From contig NZ_CP032482.1 in assembly GCF_003600645.1 (NCBI RefSeq), positions 2,604,001-2,668,000 on the forward strand: a stretch of DNA of 64,000 bases. Direction: 5' to 3'. The notes under the pieces are model-generated. The model searched no databases. It was not told the origin of the DNA and saw nothing but the letters and a program-made list of their open reading frames with translations. The first letter of the stretch is position 1. Each line of letters starts with the position of its first letter. Positions 10,557 to 20,116 of this stretch are shown here, piece by piece. This stretch comes from Yersinia rochesterensis. GTDB taxonomy: Bacteria > Pseudomonadota > Gammaproteobacteria > Enterobacterales > Enterobacteriaceae. The position numbers and the translations under genes are program-made.

Positions 10557-10670
10557 ATGTTAAGTAAATTCATCTCAATGGTTATCAATAATGTACGAGA
10601 GCATTTAATACTCTATATCTGTTTGTGGTTAATATTGTTGGCGCTGGATATTTACTTCTTTTTCTATTAA
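10557..10670 (+). CDS. yceO: Small membrane protein YceO
   Basis: This 37-residue reading frame starts at ATG 10557. It has a short amphipathic start (MLSKFISMVINNVREHL) and one strongly hydrophobic helix, LYICLWLILLALDIYFFF. The INNxREHLxLYxxLW pattern and the aromatic C-terminus match my recollection of E. coli YceO, which lies beside solA there too. Its function is unknown. The predicted promoter at 10498-10526 supports expression. The ribosome site is weak (CAGG). Confidence 0.72.
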   Translation: MLSKFISMVINNVREHLILYICLWLILLALDIYFFFY

Positions 10671-10734
10671 CTCGCCTCTCCTTTTTTAACGGGGCCAACA
10701 GGCATCAAATCACCTGCGGCCCTCAGATGTTAAG

Positions 10735-11796
10735 TTACAATATGGGCGTATCCGATTCAATCTTAGCCGGCTTACCATCACTCAGTAACACTGCAAACTT
10801 ATAACCGGCAGGTGTTAATTCCAGTGCGATTTTGGCAATAATGGTTAATGGAACTGACAGTAACATACCTATCGGCCCCAATAACCATCCCCAGAAAATT
10901 AATGATAAGAACACCACCAATGTTGATAGCCCTAAGCCACGGCCCATCATGCGCGGATCGATGATATTGCCACCAATCAGATTAATGAGAATATAACCGC
11001 CGGTTACAGCAAAGGCGTCAGCAAAACCGTTAAAGAGTAAGGCCTGAATAATGGGTGGAATAGCGGCCAATACAGACCCGATGTTGGGAATATAATTGAG
11101 AACAAAGGCCAGTAACCCCCACAGGAAAGCAAACCTAACCCCCATCGCGGCCAAAAATAGCCAAATGACAATCCCCGTCGCAATACTAATAATGGTCTTA
11201 ATCACCAGATAATGCGTCACGCCATTCAGCGCACGCCGCAAAATCGCATTCCCTTGTTCTGGGTTATCAAACATTAATTGCATTTTATAGGGAAGGCGCT
11301 CGACTTCAAATAACATGAAAACGACCGTCATTAACAGCAAGAACGTGCTAGCCATAGCACCGGAAAGGTGGCTGAGCAGGCGGGTAACAAAGTTCATGGC
11401 CATGCTGGGATCGACATGTTTCATAATGTCATCCACCGAAAACTCGATATTAAAGCGCATGGCGAACTCTTGCAGGTCACGCATTTTTTCCAGCATCATC
11501 CCGCGATATTGCGGTAGTGAGCGGGCAAATTCATTTAATGAAGAACCTAAGCGGCTAAACAGTAATGCCATCAGTAAAACAATAATGGTTACCAATAAGA
11601 TGATAGCCAATGTCCGGGGGATCTTTATTTTTTCGAGTAATTTCACCAAAGGGTTTAAAACAATAGCGAGAAATATCGCCAGTAAAAAGGGAACTACAAT
11701 GGGCGATGCCGCTTTGATCCCGGCCATAATCACCACCAACATTGCCAGCATCGCAACTAACCGCAACCCTTGGCCACCTACCACAGGTTTTGTCAT
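10735..11796 (-). CDS. tqsA: AI-2E family transporter TqsA
   Basis: This 353-residue polytopic membrane protein of the AI-2 exporter/PerM family has about seven hydrophobic segments. The C-terminal family signature is [16 protein letters not shown] (here [19 protein letters not shown]) followed by [16 protein letters not shown] and [19 protein letters not shown]. coli TqsA exports the quorum signal AI-2 and affects biofilm. Transport by this copy is inferred from similarity. The start chosen gives MTKPVVG, behind AAGGAT. A longer frame to 11823 lacks a family match. It is convergent with yceO. Confidence 0.9.
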   Translation of the reverse strand: MTKPVVGGQGLRLVAMLAMLVVIMAGIKAASPIVVPFLLAIFLAIVLNPLVKLLEKIKIPRTLAIILLVTIIVLLMALLFSRLGSSLNEFARSLPQYRGMMLEKMRDLQEFAMRFNIEFSVDDIMKHVDPSMAMNFVTRLLSHLSGAMASTFLLLMTVVFMLFEVERLPYKMQLMFDNPEQGNAILRRALNGVTHYLVIKTIISIATGIVIWLFLAAMGVRFAFLWGLLAFVLNYIPNIGSVLAAIPPIIQALLFNGFADAFAVTGGYILINLIGGNIIDPRMMGRGLGLSTLVVFLSLIFWGWLLGPIGMLLSVPLTIIAKIALELTPAGYKFAVLLSDGKPAKIESDTPIL

Positions 11797-11895
11797 TATT
11801 AATCCTTGTATTGGAACCGCCACGGCTCAAATGGCAAAAAAAAGACGCTAGCGGATAAAATAACCGACAACGCCTTATTTTAATAGCACTGGATA

Positions 11896-12960
11896 TTACT
11901 TATCTGCGCCCTTTTCCGGCATAGGAATATGCATGGTTGTTTGTAGCAAACCTTTAGATTTATTAAAAATCTTAATGCCATTCTCTCGCCCGGCCCGGCG
12001 AGAGCGTTGTTCTTCCTGTGGAAGCTTCAGCTCTTCCTGGCAAATCTGGCTACAGCAACCTTCAAATTTTGCTGCACAAACGGGGCATTGAATAAACAGT
12101 AAGTGGCAACCATCATTCTTGCAATTAGTATGCGTATCACTTGGGGTGCCGCACTGATGGCAATGTGCGATAATATCTTCAGATATCCGCTCGCCCATCC
12201 GCTCATCGAAAACAAAGTTTTTACCAATAAACTTAAGCGGCAATCCCTGTTCTTTTGCTTTACGGGCATATTCGATAATCCCGCCTTCGACGTGATAAAC
12301 ATTTTTAAAGCCATTATGCAGCATATAAGCGCTGGCTTTCTCGCAACGAATCCCACCGGTGCAATACATCACAATATTCTTATCTTTATTATGTTGCAGC
12401 ATATCAACCGCCATCGGCAGTTGTTCTCGGAAAGTATCCGACGGAACTTCTATCGCGTTTTCGAAATGGCCGACTTCGTATTCATAATGATTGCGCATAT
12501 CGACAAACAAAGTATCGGGGTCATCAATCATCTGATTGACCTGATCGGCCTTTAAATAATGCCCAACATTGCTGGGGTCGAAACTGTCATCGTCGATACC
12601 GTCAGCCACAATGCGCTCACGAACTTTCATGCGTAGCACCCAAAATGACTTGCCGTCATCTTCATGCGCAACATTCAACCGCACTTGGTTCAGCGCGGGA
12701 TGAGCGGCAAACAGCGCGACTTGAAACTCATCATAACGATTTGCAGGCACGCTAATCTGGGCATTAATTCCCTCTTTTGCCACATAAACCCGGCCAAATA
12801 CCCCGAGTTTAACAAATTGGCTATAGAGGTTATCACGGAAGGTTTTTGCATCTTCCAGCATGAAATATTTATAAAAAGAAACTGTGGTGCGCGGTTCGGT
12901 TTCAGCCAACATGCGCGCTTTAAGTTCCTCATTAGAAATTCGGTTATGTAACACTGGCAT
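11896..12960 (-). CDS. trhO: tRNA uridine-34 5-hydroxylase TrhO (YceA)
   Basis: This rhodanese-domain protein of 354 residues makes 5-hydroxyuridine at the wobble position of tRNAs using oxygen. An N-terminal acylphosphatase-like domain ([16 protein letters not shown]) is followed by a rhodanese domain with the active-site loop [14 protein letters not shown]-terminal cysteine-rich zinc-type segment follows ([19 protein letters not shown]). Family members keep the catalytic cysteine seen here in CTGGIRC. It neighbours lpxL as in E. coli. Confidence 0.93.
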   Translation of the reverse strand: MPVLHNRISNEELKARMLAETEPRTTVSFYKYFMLEDAKTFRDNLYSQFVKLGVFGRVYVAKEGINAQISVPANRYDEFQVALFAAHPALNQVRLNVAHEDDGKSFWVLRMKVRERIVADGIDDDSFDPSNVGHYLKADQVNQMIDDPDTLFVDMRNHYEYEVGHFENAIEVPSDTFREQLPMAVDMLQHNKDKNIVMYCTGGIRCEKASAYMLHNGFKNVYHVEGGIIEYARKAKEQGLPLKFIGKNFVFDERMGERISEDIIAHCHQCGTPSDTHTNCKNDGCHLLFIQCPVCAAKFEGCCSQICQEELKLPQEEQRSRRAGRENGIKIFNKSKGLLQTTMHIPMPEKGADK

Positions 12961-13137
12961 GGTGTACGTTCCTGTCTTTCAGAGAGGTTACTGATGAATA
13001 TTTAATTATTGCTCAATGGGTTAGGTTAATCATTAGACGGCTAACCACGCTAAATCATCGCGCAATAGAACTGATATTTCGGCACCGGCTATCCCGTGCG
13101 GCGCATATAATACCTGAAACCCCGCCACGGCACATCT

Positions 13138-13296
13138 TTAGCGGCTATCACGCTCAGTCAAAGCAGAAAAAATAACACCCGCGAGCAAGGCAATTCCGGC
13201 AGCAATCAGTAACGGTTTGCTCTGCCAATCAGCGCCGAGATAACCCAATATGCCACCGACGACCAATAAACCCGCACTGAGTCTTGCAACTGTCAT
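13138..13296 (-). CDS. Small two-helix membrane protein, unknown
   Basis: The predicted protein has 52 residues and two hydrophobic helices (ARLSAGLLVVGGILGYLG and PLLIAAGIALLAGVIFSAL) joined by a short polar loop. The tail is charged. GGAGA eight bases before the ATG supports this start over the longer frame to 13350. I do not recognise a family. The gene has no counterpart between trhO and lpxL in E. coli. Real expression is not proven. Confidence 0.6.
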   Translation of the reverse strand: MTVARLSAGLLVVGGILGYLGADWQSKPLLIAAGIALLAGVIFSALTERDSR

Positions 13297-13357
13297 CGAC
13301 GGCTCTCCGATAAGAATGAATAATATCCATTTATACACTGGAAATATCATACCGCAG

Positions 13358-13505
13358 AAATAAAAATCCCTCTTCGACAGACAGGGATTGGACTACTGAC
13401 CAAGTTAATTTGCGGGGAAATGTGCCGGATGGGTCCCTGTTAGTTTCAAATACAAGTGCGTAAGCCGTCGGAGCGCCCATCGGGGCAATCGCCCCGCTTA
13501 CATAA
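13358..13505 (-). ncRNA. Candidate structured RNA with terminator
   Basis: Read on the complement, this segment has a GC-rich hairpin (13481-13496, CGGGGC-AATC-GCCCCG) flanked by a longer-range GTAAGC/GCTTAC pair. It ends in a terminator-like hairpin, AATCCCT...AGGGATT (13365-13389), followed by TTTTTA. A reading frame on the same strand (13331-13552) runs through the terminator and lacks a ribosome site, so an RNA is more likely than a protein. No known family was recognised, and the promoter is uncertain. Confidence 0.35.
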
Positions 13506-13725
13506 TCATCAAACAAATGATTTATTTGATGAAGTTTTCGACAAAAAAGCATGAAAATGGCTTTTTGGTGCGCTCTTTTTTCCTGTAGTCTCCTAAAAAT
13601 GCCACAATAGGCTACCTTAAAACGACAGATAAGTAGGTTGGGACTGGGCTTATTGAGGTTTTCTGATTAACTCAATGTGCACCATCAATATGTCCGAACG
13701 AATGACAATAATGCTGAGAACAGAT

Positions 13726-14646
13726 ATGCAAGTTCCGTCTTTTAATCGCTCACTACTGCACCCTCGTTATTGGCTGACTTGGCTCGGCCTCGGTATTCTC
13801 TACCTACTGGTACTGCTACCCTATCCGGTCATCTATTCCATGGGCACCTCCCTTGGCCGTTTTTCTATGCGTTTTCTTGCACGACGTAAGCGAATAACGC
13901 GGCGCAATCTGGAGCTGTGCTTCCCTGACATGCCGAAAAACGAGCGGGATGAACTGCTGGTTAAGAATTTTGAATCCGTCGGCATGGGGTTATTTGAAAC
14001 CGGCATGGCGTGGTTTTGGCCAGACTGGCGAATTAAGCGCTGGTGCAGTGTCAGCGGGCTGGAGCATATCCAACAGGCGCGTGATGAGGGCAAAGGGGTT
14101 TTGTTGATTGGCTTGCATTTTCTGACGCTAGAACTGGGCGCGCGTATTTTTGGTATCTACAATCCGGGAATTGGCGTTTATCGTCCACATGATAATAAAG
14201 CCATGGATTGGATGCAGACCTGGGGCCGGATGCGGTCAAATAAAGCCATGCTTGATCGCAGAGACCTCAAAGGGATGGTTCGCAGCCTCAAGCAAGGTGA
14301 AATTATCTGGTATGCGCCCGACCATGACTATGGCCCACGCAGCAGTGTGTTCGTGCCCTTGTTTGCCGTCAGCCAAGCCGCCACCACCACCGGGACTTAT
14401 CTTCTGGTGCGTATGGGTAAACCCGCAATCATTCCTTTCACACCACGTCGGTTACCGGGTGGCAAAGGTTATCAACTGATTTTACAGCCCGCAGTGGATA
14501 ATTTCCCGCTGGATAATGAAGTCGAAGCCGCGGCCTTTATGAATAAAGTGATCGAAAAAGAGATTATGCGCGCCACGGATCAATACATGTGGCTGCACCG
14601 GCGTTTTAAAACCCGCCCCGAGGGCGCACCTTCGCTGTATGACTAG
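13726..14646 (+). CDS. lpxL: Kdo2-lipid IVA lauroyltransferase
   Basis: LpxL adds the secondary lauroyl chain to lipid A at the inner membrane. The product has 306 residues, as in E. coli. It has an N-terminal membrane anchor ([20 protein letters not shown]), then the acyltransferase motif [17 protein letters not shown] with the HX4E-type catalytic pair. [18 protein letters not shown] follows near residue 205. Several in-frame ATGs lie upstream (13675, 13711). The one used gives [16 protein letters not shown], which aligns with the E. coli N-terminus. Ribosome sites are weak for all candidates. Confidence 0.92.
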   Translation: MQVPSFNRSLLHPRYWLTWLGLGILYLLVLLPYPVIYSMGTSLGRFSMRFLARRKRITRRNLELCFPDMPKNERDELLVKNFESVGMGLFETGMAWFWPDWRIKRWCSVSGLEHIQQARDEGKGVLLIGLHFLTLELGARIFGIYNPGIGVYRPHDNKAMDWMQTWGRMRSNKAMLDRRDLKGMVRSLKQGEIIWYAPDHDYGPRSSVFVPLFAVSQAATTTGTYLLVRMGKPAIIPFTPRRLPGGKGYQLILQPAVDNFPLDNEVEAAAFMNKVIEKEIMRATDQYMWLHRRFKTRPEGAPSLYD

Positions 14647-14808
14647 CTTAGCTAAACGGAATTAGCTTAGAGCAAAATAATATAACAGATGATAATGAGA
14701 ATTAGTTTATATCAGTTTTTTTGATACAATCTGTCAGTATTATCCGATAGAAATATAGTTGTGGTCTGACGATACTGAATTAATTTCCCTTGGTTATCTT
14801 CTGGTGAC

Positions 14809-15002
14809 GCCCTAATTAATTCGAGTTGCAGTAAGGCGGCAATTGAGCGACAAATCGGTCGGGAACCGATTTGAACAGCATTTATGCTGCCCATAGGGTG
14901 AGCCTCAGGGATGAGGCTCATTAGTCCCCAAGAACTTACACAGGTAAGTGACTGGGGTGAGTGAACGTAGCCAACACACATGTAGCTTGAAGTATGACGG
15001 GA
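14809..15002 (+). repeat. Long ERIC variant with 77-nt insertion, upstream of doxX gene
   Basis: The outer arms and core (ACAGGTAAGTGACTGGGGTGA) are ERIC. Between GAG (14847) and TCCCCAAG (14925) there is an insertion, 14848-14924. The insertion folds into three perfect hairpins: arms CAAATCGGT/ACCGATTTG (14851-14873), CAGCAT/ATGCTG (14876-14889) and TGAGCCTCA/TGAGGCTCA (14899-14920). The same insertion recurs in the element at 47757-47951. The right edge is 27 bases before the next start codon. Confidence 0.9.
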
Positions 15003-15028
15003 ATATCTTTTTCTTGATAAGGATATAT

Positions 15029-15463
15029 ATGCTCGCAACTCTTAATCTGTGGTTCACGCGGTTAACAGATCATCCGAACGGCGGTAAATTGTTATTACGC
15101 CTGACATTCGGTGTTTTGATGTTATTTCATGGCGTGGCAAAAATTCAGCACGGCACCAGTTGGATAGCCGCCTCTTTACAGGCGCAGGGCATCCCTGGCT
15201 TTGTTGCCTATGGCGTTTACATTGGCGAGATTATCACCCCGATCCTGATTATTTTGGGCTTATTTACTCGCCCTGCGGCTTTCATTTACGCCGTTAACCT
15301 ATTGGTCGCGGTATTGATGGTCGGCACCGGTAAGTTCTTTACTCTGACCCAAGTGGGCGCATGGGGTTTGGAAAACGAAGCCATGTACTTCCTCGGCGGC
15401 GTGGCTATCATGCTGTTGGGTAGTGGCCGTTATTCCGTCACCAAAAATGAAGCTTATCGCTGA
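15029..15463 (+). CDS. DoxX family membrane protein
   Basis: This 144-residue DoxX-type inner-membrane protein has four hydrophobic segments. Family features include LLRLTFGVLMLFHGVAKI near the N-terminus and the GIPGFVAYGVYIGEIITPILI core with its conserved glutamate. It is similar to E. coli YqjF/YphA-type proteins of unclear role, some of them linked to redox or thiol stress. AAGGA stands at good distance from the ATG. It is absent between lpxL and mdtG in E. coli. An ERIC element lies directly upstream. Confidence 0.85.
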   Translation: MLATLNLWFTRLTDHPNGGKLLLRLTFGVLMLFHGVAKIQHGTSWIAASLQAQGIPGFVAYGVYIGEIITPILIILGLFTRPAAFIYAVNLLVAVLMVGTGKFFTLTQVGAWGLENEAMYFLGGVAIMLLGSGRYSVTKNEAYR

Positions 15464-15486
15464 TAATAATCTGTGCTGATAAATGA

Positions 15487-15519
15487 GCTGCTGCGCCCAT
15501 CGCGTAGTGGCTTTTTTAT
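15487..15519 (+). terminator. Terminator after doxX gene
   Basis: The stem GCTGCTGCGC/GCGTAGTGGC, using G-U pairs, has a five-base loop and is followed by TTTTTTATT. Confidence 0.7.
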
Positions 15520-15792
15520 TTCGCGGCAATGAGTTATAACAAACGGTCAAAGCTCTCTCCATTCAGTTATAACCTAATCGAATAAGCATATCCCCGAATT
15601 TCAAACCCTCTTTTCATTTTAATAAAAACTAACATTCATCTCATTGATGTCAATGTGCTATAGGCGCATACTTACCAAGCTAACTGTTTTATTCTTGTGC
15701 TTTGTTGCCCCTTCAAACGCCCCTATCGACGAATAAAGAGACGCAAAGCGCTCAGTTTGTTAAGAAGCAATCCCTTGTTTAATCGGTAATTT
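15520..15792. other. Upstream region of mdtG
   Basis: About 270 bases without a gene or repeat. A marRAB-type activator site might be expected for mdtG, but none was identified with confidence. Confidence 0.4.
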
Positions 15793-17034
15793 ATGACCTC
15801 AGCACCACAACCTGTTAACTGGAAAAGAAACTTATTTGTCACCTGGTTAGGCTGTTTTCTAACCGGCGCGGCATTCAGTTTGATCATGCCATTCCTGCCA
15901 CTGTATGTGGAACAGTTGGGTGTGAGCGGCCACCAGTCATTGAACATGTGGTCGGGTTTGGTGTTCAGCATTACTTTCCTGTTTTCCGCCATTGCCGCGC
16001 CTTTCTGGGGCAGCCTTGCCGACCGAAAAGGCCGGAAAATCATGCTACTGCGATCCGCTCTCGGCATGGGGATTGTGATGGTGCTGATGGGCATGGCGCA
16101 AAATATTTGGCAATTCTTGGCCCTACGCGCCCTGCTGGGGCTGTTGGGCGGCTTTATTCCTAATGCCAACGCGCTGATTGCCACACAGGTGCCGCGCAAC
16201 AAAAGTGGCTGGGCATTGGGCACACTCTCAACCGGCGGGGTCAGTGGTGCATTAATCGGCCCATTGATTGGTGGATTATTGGCGGATAATTATGGTTTGC
16301 GGCCGGTGTTTTTTATCACTGCCGGAGTGCTATTCGCCTGTTTTGCCATGACCTGGTTTTATGTCCGCGAGCAGTTTGCGCCAGTGCTGAAGAAAGATAT
16401 GCTGAATGGCCGACAGGTATTTAACTCACTGAAAAACCCTAAGTTAATCCTGAGTTTGTTTGTCACCACCATGATTATCCAAGTTGCGACCGGCTCGATT
16501 GCGCCCATTTTGACCCTGTATGTGCGCGAGCTGGCCGGAGATATCCATAATTTGGCTTTTGTCAGTGGCATGATTGCTTCGGTGCCGGGTGTCGCTGCGC
16601 TGATAAGTGCGCCGCGCTTAGGCAAGTTGGGGGATAAAATCGGGCCAGAACGCATTTTGATCGCCATGCTGGCATTATCCATTCTGATTTTAATCCCGAT
16701 GGCCTTTGTACAAACCCCATTACAACTGGGTATTTTGCGTTTTTTATTGGGGGCGACAGATGGCGCACTGTTACCCGCAGTGCAGACTTTGCTGATTTAT
16801 AACTGTACCAATCAGATTGCGGGTAGAATTTTCAGCTATAACCAATCATTCCGTGATGTGGGGAATGTTAGCGGCCCACTCCTGGGTGCGGCGGTATCCG
16901 CCAGCTATGGTTTCCGCGCAGTATTCTGCGTCACCGCCGTGGTTGTGCTATTTAATGCCCTGTATTCTTACTGGTGTTTGCAACGCCAGCCCTTAAAAGC
17001 ACAGCGCGAAGTTCAACAACAGCAAGATAGCTAA
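15793..17034 (+). CDS. mdtG: Multidrug efflux MFS transporter MdtG
   Basis: This 413-residue major facilitator protein has twelve hydrophobic segments. The motif-A loop is [16 protein letters not shown] near residues 75-90, and the antiporter-type segment [20 protein letters not shown] is near 145-165. It aligns over its length to E. coli MdtG (YceE), which confers resistance to fosfomycin and deoxycholate when overproduced. Its position between lpxL and yceK/opgH is as in E. coli. Confidence 0.94.
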   Translation: MTSAPQPVNWKRNLFVTWLGCFLTGAAFSLIMPFLPLYVEQLGVSGHQSLNMWSGLVFSITFLFSAIAAPFWGSLADRKGRKIMLLRSALGMGIVMVLMGMAQNIWQFLALRALLGLLGGFIPNANALIATQVPRNKSGWALGTLSTGGVSGALIGPLIGGLLADNYGLRPVFFITAGVLFACFAMTWFYVREQFAPVLKKDMLNGRQVFNSLKNPKLILSLFVTTMIIQVATGSIAPILTLYVRELAGDIHNLAFVSGMIASVPGVAALISAPRLGKLGDKIGPERILIAMLALSILILIPMAFVQTPLQLGILRFLLGATDGALLPAVQTLLIYNCTNQIAGRIFSYNQSFRDVGNVSGPLLGAAVSASYGFRAVFCVTAVVVLFNALYSYWCLQRQPLKAQREVQQQQDS

Positions 17035-17326
17035 CTCAAGATAACACCGCTGAGGCGACGAAAAGTCAGGATAAAGCAATCTAGATTTGTGTATTTTTTC
17101 AGCATAAAAATCCGCAAAATGCGAATAAAAACAGTAAAAAAAACCATAAGATTCGGTTCAAACTGATTGATAATTGCGATGAATGTCGACTTTTTATCTA
17201 AAAATACGATATAACCCCCAGTGGAAATTAAAAAATGACGTTATTATTGCGTTAAATTCTACTGTAACGCGTGTTAACTCCGACAATTGGTCACAGCGCC
17301 AAAGAGCTGACACTCGATGATAATTA

Positions 17327-17448
17327 CACCCTAAATAATTCGAATTGCAGGAAGGCGGCAACTGAGTAAATTCCTGGGAGCTTACATAAGTAAGTGACCG
17401 GGGTGAGCGAAAGCAGCCAACGCACATGCAGTTTGAAGTATGACGGGT
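17327..17448 (+). repeat. ERIC element upstream of POT transporter
   Basis: Standard-length ERIC with the outer arms CCTAAATAATTCGAATTGC and GCAGTTTGAAGTATGACGGG. The core reads GGGAGCTTACATAAGTAAGT. It ends 39 bases before the transporter start. The ATG in its TATGACGGG edge is in frame with that gene. The rest of the 17035-17326 gap shows nothing recognisable. Confidence 0.92.
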
Positions 17449-17487
17449 TTATTCGCTCATTTTAAAGCGATTCTATGGGAAGACTTT

Positions 17488-19023
17488 ATGCAAACCTCTG
17501 TTAACACCCCTGGTGGTCGTACATTTTTTGGGCACCCTTATCCGCTCAGTGGACTATTTCTTTCCGAAATGTGGGAGCGTTTCTCATTCTACGGTATTCG
17601 CCCTCTCTTAATTCTGTTTATGGCGGCCACCGTTTTTGATGGCGGTATGGGTCTACCCCGTGAGCAAGCTTCGGCTATCGTCGGGATTTTTGCCGGTAGT
17701 ATGTATTTGGCGGCACTGCCCGGCGGTTGGCTGGCGGATAACTGGCTGGGCCAACAACGCGCGGTGTGGTATGGCTCGATTCTGATTGCCTTGGGCCATC
17801 TGTCGATTGCTTTATCTGCTTTCTTCGGCAATGACCTGTTTTTTATCGGCTTAGCATTTATTGTGCTCGGTACCGGCCTGTTCAAAACCTGTATTTCGGT
17901 GATGGTCGGCACCCTCTATAAGCCCGGTGATGCCCGCCGTGACGGTGGTTTCTCACTGTTCTATATGGGTATCAATATGGGGTCGTTTATTGCACCGCTG
18001 CTTTCCGGCTGGTTGTTGCGAACTCATGGCTGGCATTGGGGCTTTGGTATTGGCGGGATCGGTATGCTGGTGGCGTTGCTTATCTTCCGTGGCTTTGCCA
18101 TACCGGCGATGAAGCGCTATGACGCAGAAGTGGGGCTGGACTCAAGTTGGAATAAACCGACCAATCAACGCCAGGGTGTGGGTAAATGGGTTGCAGCCAT
18201 TATGCTGGTGGTGGTGGCCATTATTGCTCTTATTTCACAGGGCGTTATCCCGATTAATCCGGTGCTGATTGCCAGCTTGCTGGTGTATGTCATTGCCGCC
18301 TCCGTGACACTCTATTTTGTCTATCTGTTCGCTTTTGCCAAAATGAGCCGTAAAGATCGCGCCCGTTTGTTGGTGTGCTTTATTCTGTTGGTATCAGCGG
18401 CATTCTTCTGGTCTGCTTTTGAACAAAAACCAACCTCATTTAACCTGTTTGCCAATGATTATACTGACCGTATGGTGATGGGTTTTGAGATCCCGACCGT
18501 CTGGTTCCAGTCAATAAATGCACTGTTTATCATCCTGTTAGCGCCAGTATTTAGTTGGGCGTGGCCAGCACTGGCGAAGAAAAAGATTCAGCCGAGCAGC
18601 ATCACTAAATTCGTGATTGGTATTTTATGCGCGGCGGCTGGTTTCGCCGTGATGATGTATGCCGCACAGCATGTCCTCAGCAGTGGCGGCGCGGGCGTTT
18701 CACCCTGGTGGTTAGTGATGAGTATTTTGCTACTGACCTTGGGCGAATTGTGTCTTAGCCCTATCGGGCTGGCGACCATGACCTTACTGGCTCCAGACAG
18801 AATGCGGGGTCAGGTGATGGGGCTGTGGTTCTGCGCCAGTTCACTGGGTAATCTGGCTGCGGGCTTGATTGGTGGGCATGTTAAAGCTGACCAGCTTGAT
18901 ATGCTGCCAACCTTGTTTGCGCGCTGCTCAATTGCGCTGGTTATCTGTGCGGCGGTATTAATATTGCTTATCGTGCCAATTCGTCGCCTGATGAACAACA
19001 CTCAGGGCCAGCAAACTGCCTAA
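17488..19023 (+). CDS. Proton-dependent oligopeptide transporter (POT/PTR family)
   Basis: This 511-residue membrane protein has about 14 hydrophobic segments. The POT signature is present: SEMWERFSFYGIRPLL near residues 27-43 (the ExxERFxYYG proton-coupling motif) and the PTR2 segment FSLFYMGINMGSFIAPLLSG near 155-175. A late WSAFEQKPTSFNLFA matches the family's FWxxxEQ motif. It imports di- or tripeptides with protons, but the exact substrate is unknown. It is closer to the long POT proteins of Yersinia and Xanthomonas than to DtpA-D, to judge by eye. GGGAAGA precedes the ATG. An earlier in-frame ATG at 17440 belongs to the ERIC edge. Confidence 0.88.
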   Translation: MQTSVNTPGGRTFFGHPYPLSGLFLSEMWERFSFYGIRPLLILFMAATVFDGGMGLPREQASAIVGIFAGSMYLAALPGGWLADNWLGQQRAVWYGSILIALGHLSIALSAFFGNDLFFIGLAFIVLGTGLFKTCISVMVGTLYKPGDARRDGGFSLFYMGINMGSFIAPLLSGWLLRTHGWHWGFGIGGIGMLVALLIFRGFAIPAMKRYDAEVGLDSSWNKPTNQRQGVGKWVAAIMLVVVAIIALISQGVIPINPVLIASLLVYVIAASVTLYFVYLFAFAKMSRKDRARLLVCFILLVSAAFFWSAFEQKPTSFNLFANDYTDRMVMGFEIPTVWFQSINALFIILLAPVFSWAWPALAKKKIQPSSITKFVIGILCAAAGFAVMMYAAQHVLSSGGAGVSPWWLVMSILLLTLGELCLSPIGLATMTLLAPDRMRGQVMGLWFCASSLGNLAAGLIGGHVKADQLDMLPTLFARCSIALVICAAVLILLIVPIRRLMNNTQGQQTA

Positions 19024-19030
19024 CAGTGAT

Positions 19031-19056
19031 AACCCGCCTTAATGGCGGGTTTTTTA
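19031..19056 (+). terminator. Terminator after POT transporter
   Basis: The hairpin AACCCGCC-ttaat-GGCGGGTT is followed by a T-run between convergent genes. Confidence 0.85.
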
Positions 19057-19070
19057 TGTTCAAAATAAGC

Positions 19071-19523
19071 TTACAGTTCCCATACACGCTGCTGTAAAAC
19101 CACCCGATAACCATCTGTATCTTCGAAAGTTTTACCACCGATATCCCAATAAGGGTTATAAGACGCCACCGCGCGAAAACCGGCAAACAACATTTGCTGG
19201 CACTGCCCTGCCCATTGCGCTTCATCCGGCAGATAAAAAACTAATAAGTTATCCTGCGTGGGCGCAAAACCTACCCGAGTGCCACGATGATGAGTAAACT
19301 CTATATGATAAGCATGATGTGGGTGACCCAGAATGGCACCGTCAAATCCTTGATGATCCGCAAAACTGCCCAACAGAGTGAACCCTAAGCCGTTACAGTA
19401 CATCTCGCTGATTAATTTGAGATTATCCGTAGCTCTGGCCACTCGCATTACCGAAGTTTGTGGCAATATGGCCGCTTCTTTCGTCAAACCGGTAGCAGGC
19501 AAACCAATGGATTTGGATGACAT
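19071..19523 (-). CDS. VOC family (glyoxalase-like) protein
   Basis: This 150-residue protein has the vicinal-oxygen-chelate fold: VMRVARATDNLKLISEMYCNGLGFTLLGSF at the first module, AYHIEFTHH in the middle, and NPYWDIGGKTFEDTDGYRVVLQQ at the end. The latter pattern is like the YycE/glyoxalase group. The metal-type His/Glu positions are partly visible (HHAYHIEF, FEDTDG). The substrate is unknown. GGAGAGCTAG precedes the ATG. It is divergent from the GNAT gene. Confidence 0.82.
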   Translation of the reverse strand: MSSKSIGLPATGLTKEAAILPQTSVMRVARATDNLKLISEMYCNGLGFTLLGSFADHQGFDGAILGHPHHAYHIEFTHHRGTRVGFAPTQDNLLVFYLPDEAQWAGQCQQMLFAGFRAVASYNPYWDIGGKTFEDTDGYRVVLQQRVWEL

Positions 19524-19565
19524 CTAGCTCTCCTTTGATAGCACATTTGAATGCTGAGACTAAAA

Positions 19566-20114
19566 ATGAAAATAAGACCTGCGCAACCTGCTGATTACCC
19601 CGCCATATTACAGTTACAATCACAAAATACCCCAGCAAATTTAAGCACGGAACAGCGCAAACAGGGTTTTATTGTGTCGCAGATGGACGAAAAACAGCTG
19701 GATGCTATCAATCAAGATCTGGGGATTCTGGTGGCTATTGATGATGTTCAGGTGGCGGCATTTGTCTGCCTGGCTCGCACACATCAGCAACCTCGCCCAC
19801 CGGTGGTCGATGCCATGCTGGAGGCGATAAGTCAGCACCAATTTCAAGGTAAACCATTGAAAGAATTGCGGGTATTTCTTTATGGGCCGGTGTGTATTGA
19901 TAGCCGTTGGCGGGGAAAAGGCGTGCTAAGTCAGTTAGTTACCGCCGTTAAAGCCCATACCTGCAAAGACTTTGATGTCGGTGCCGCTTTTGTTAACCAT
20001 GATAACCAACACTCACTGGCGGCCCATGTAAAAGGGTTAAATATGACGCCGATCTGTGAGTTCACTTGCCAGCAACAACATTATCAATTGTTAGTTTTTA
20101 CGACCACAGCATAG
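19566..20114 (+). CDS. GNAT family N-acetyltransferase
   Basis: The protein has 182 residues. It starts with the typical MKIRPAQPADYPAILQL. The acetyl-CoA loop is in DSRWRGKGVLSQLVTAVKA (Q/RxxGxG/A-type) near residues 117-135. FVNHDNQHSLAAHVKGLNM matches the usual terminal N-x-x-S/A motif. The substrate is not predictable. The start at 19566 is family-like. An in-frame ATG at 19551 is also possible. Confidence 0.8.
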   Translation: MKIRPAQPADYPAILQLQSQNTPANLSTEQRKQGFIVSQMDEKQLDAINQDLGILVAIDDVQVAAFVCLARTHQQPRPPVVDAMLEAISQHQFQGKPLKELRVFLYGPVCIDSRWRGKGVLSQLVTAVKAHTCKDFDVGAAFVNHDNQHSLAAHVKGLNMTPICEFTCQQQHYQLLVFTTTA

Positions 20115-20116
20115 CA

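Noticed and set aside
10691..10722. Hairpin GGGGCC...GGCCC between yceO and tqsA as a terminator
   Set aside because: No T-run follows on either strand.
13331..13552. 73-residue frame on the complement
   Set aside because: No ribosome site, and it runs through a T-tailed hairpin. Treated as candidate RNA instead.
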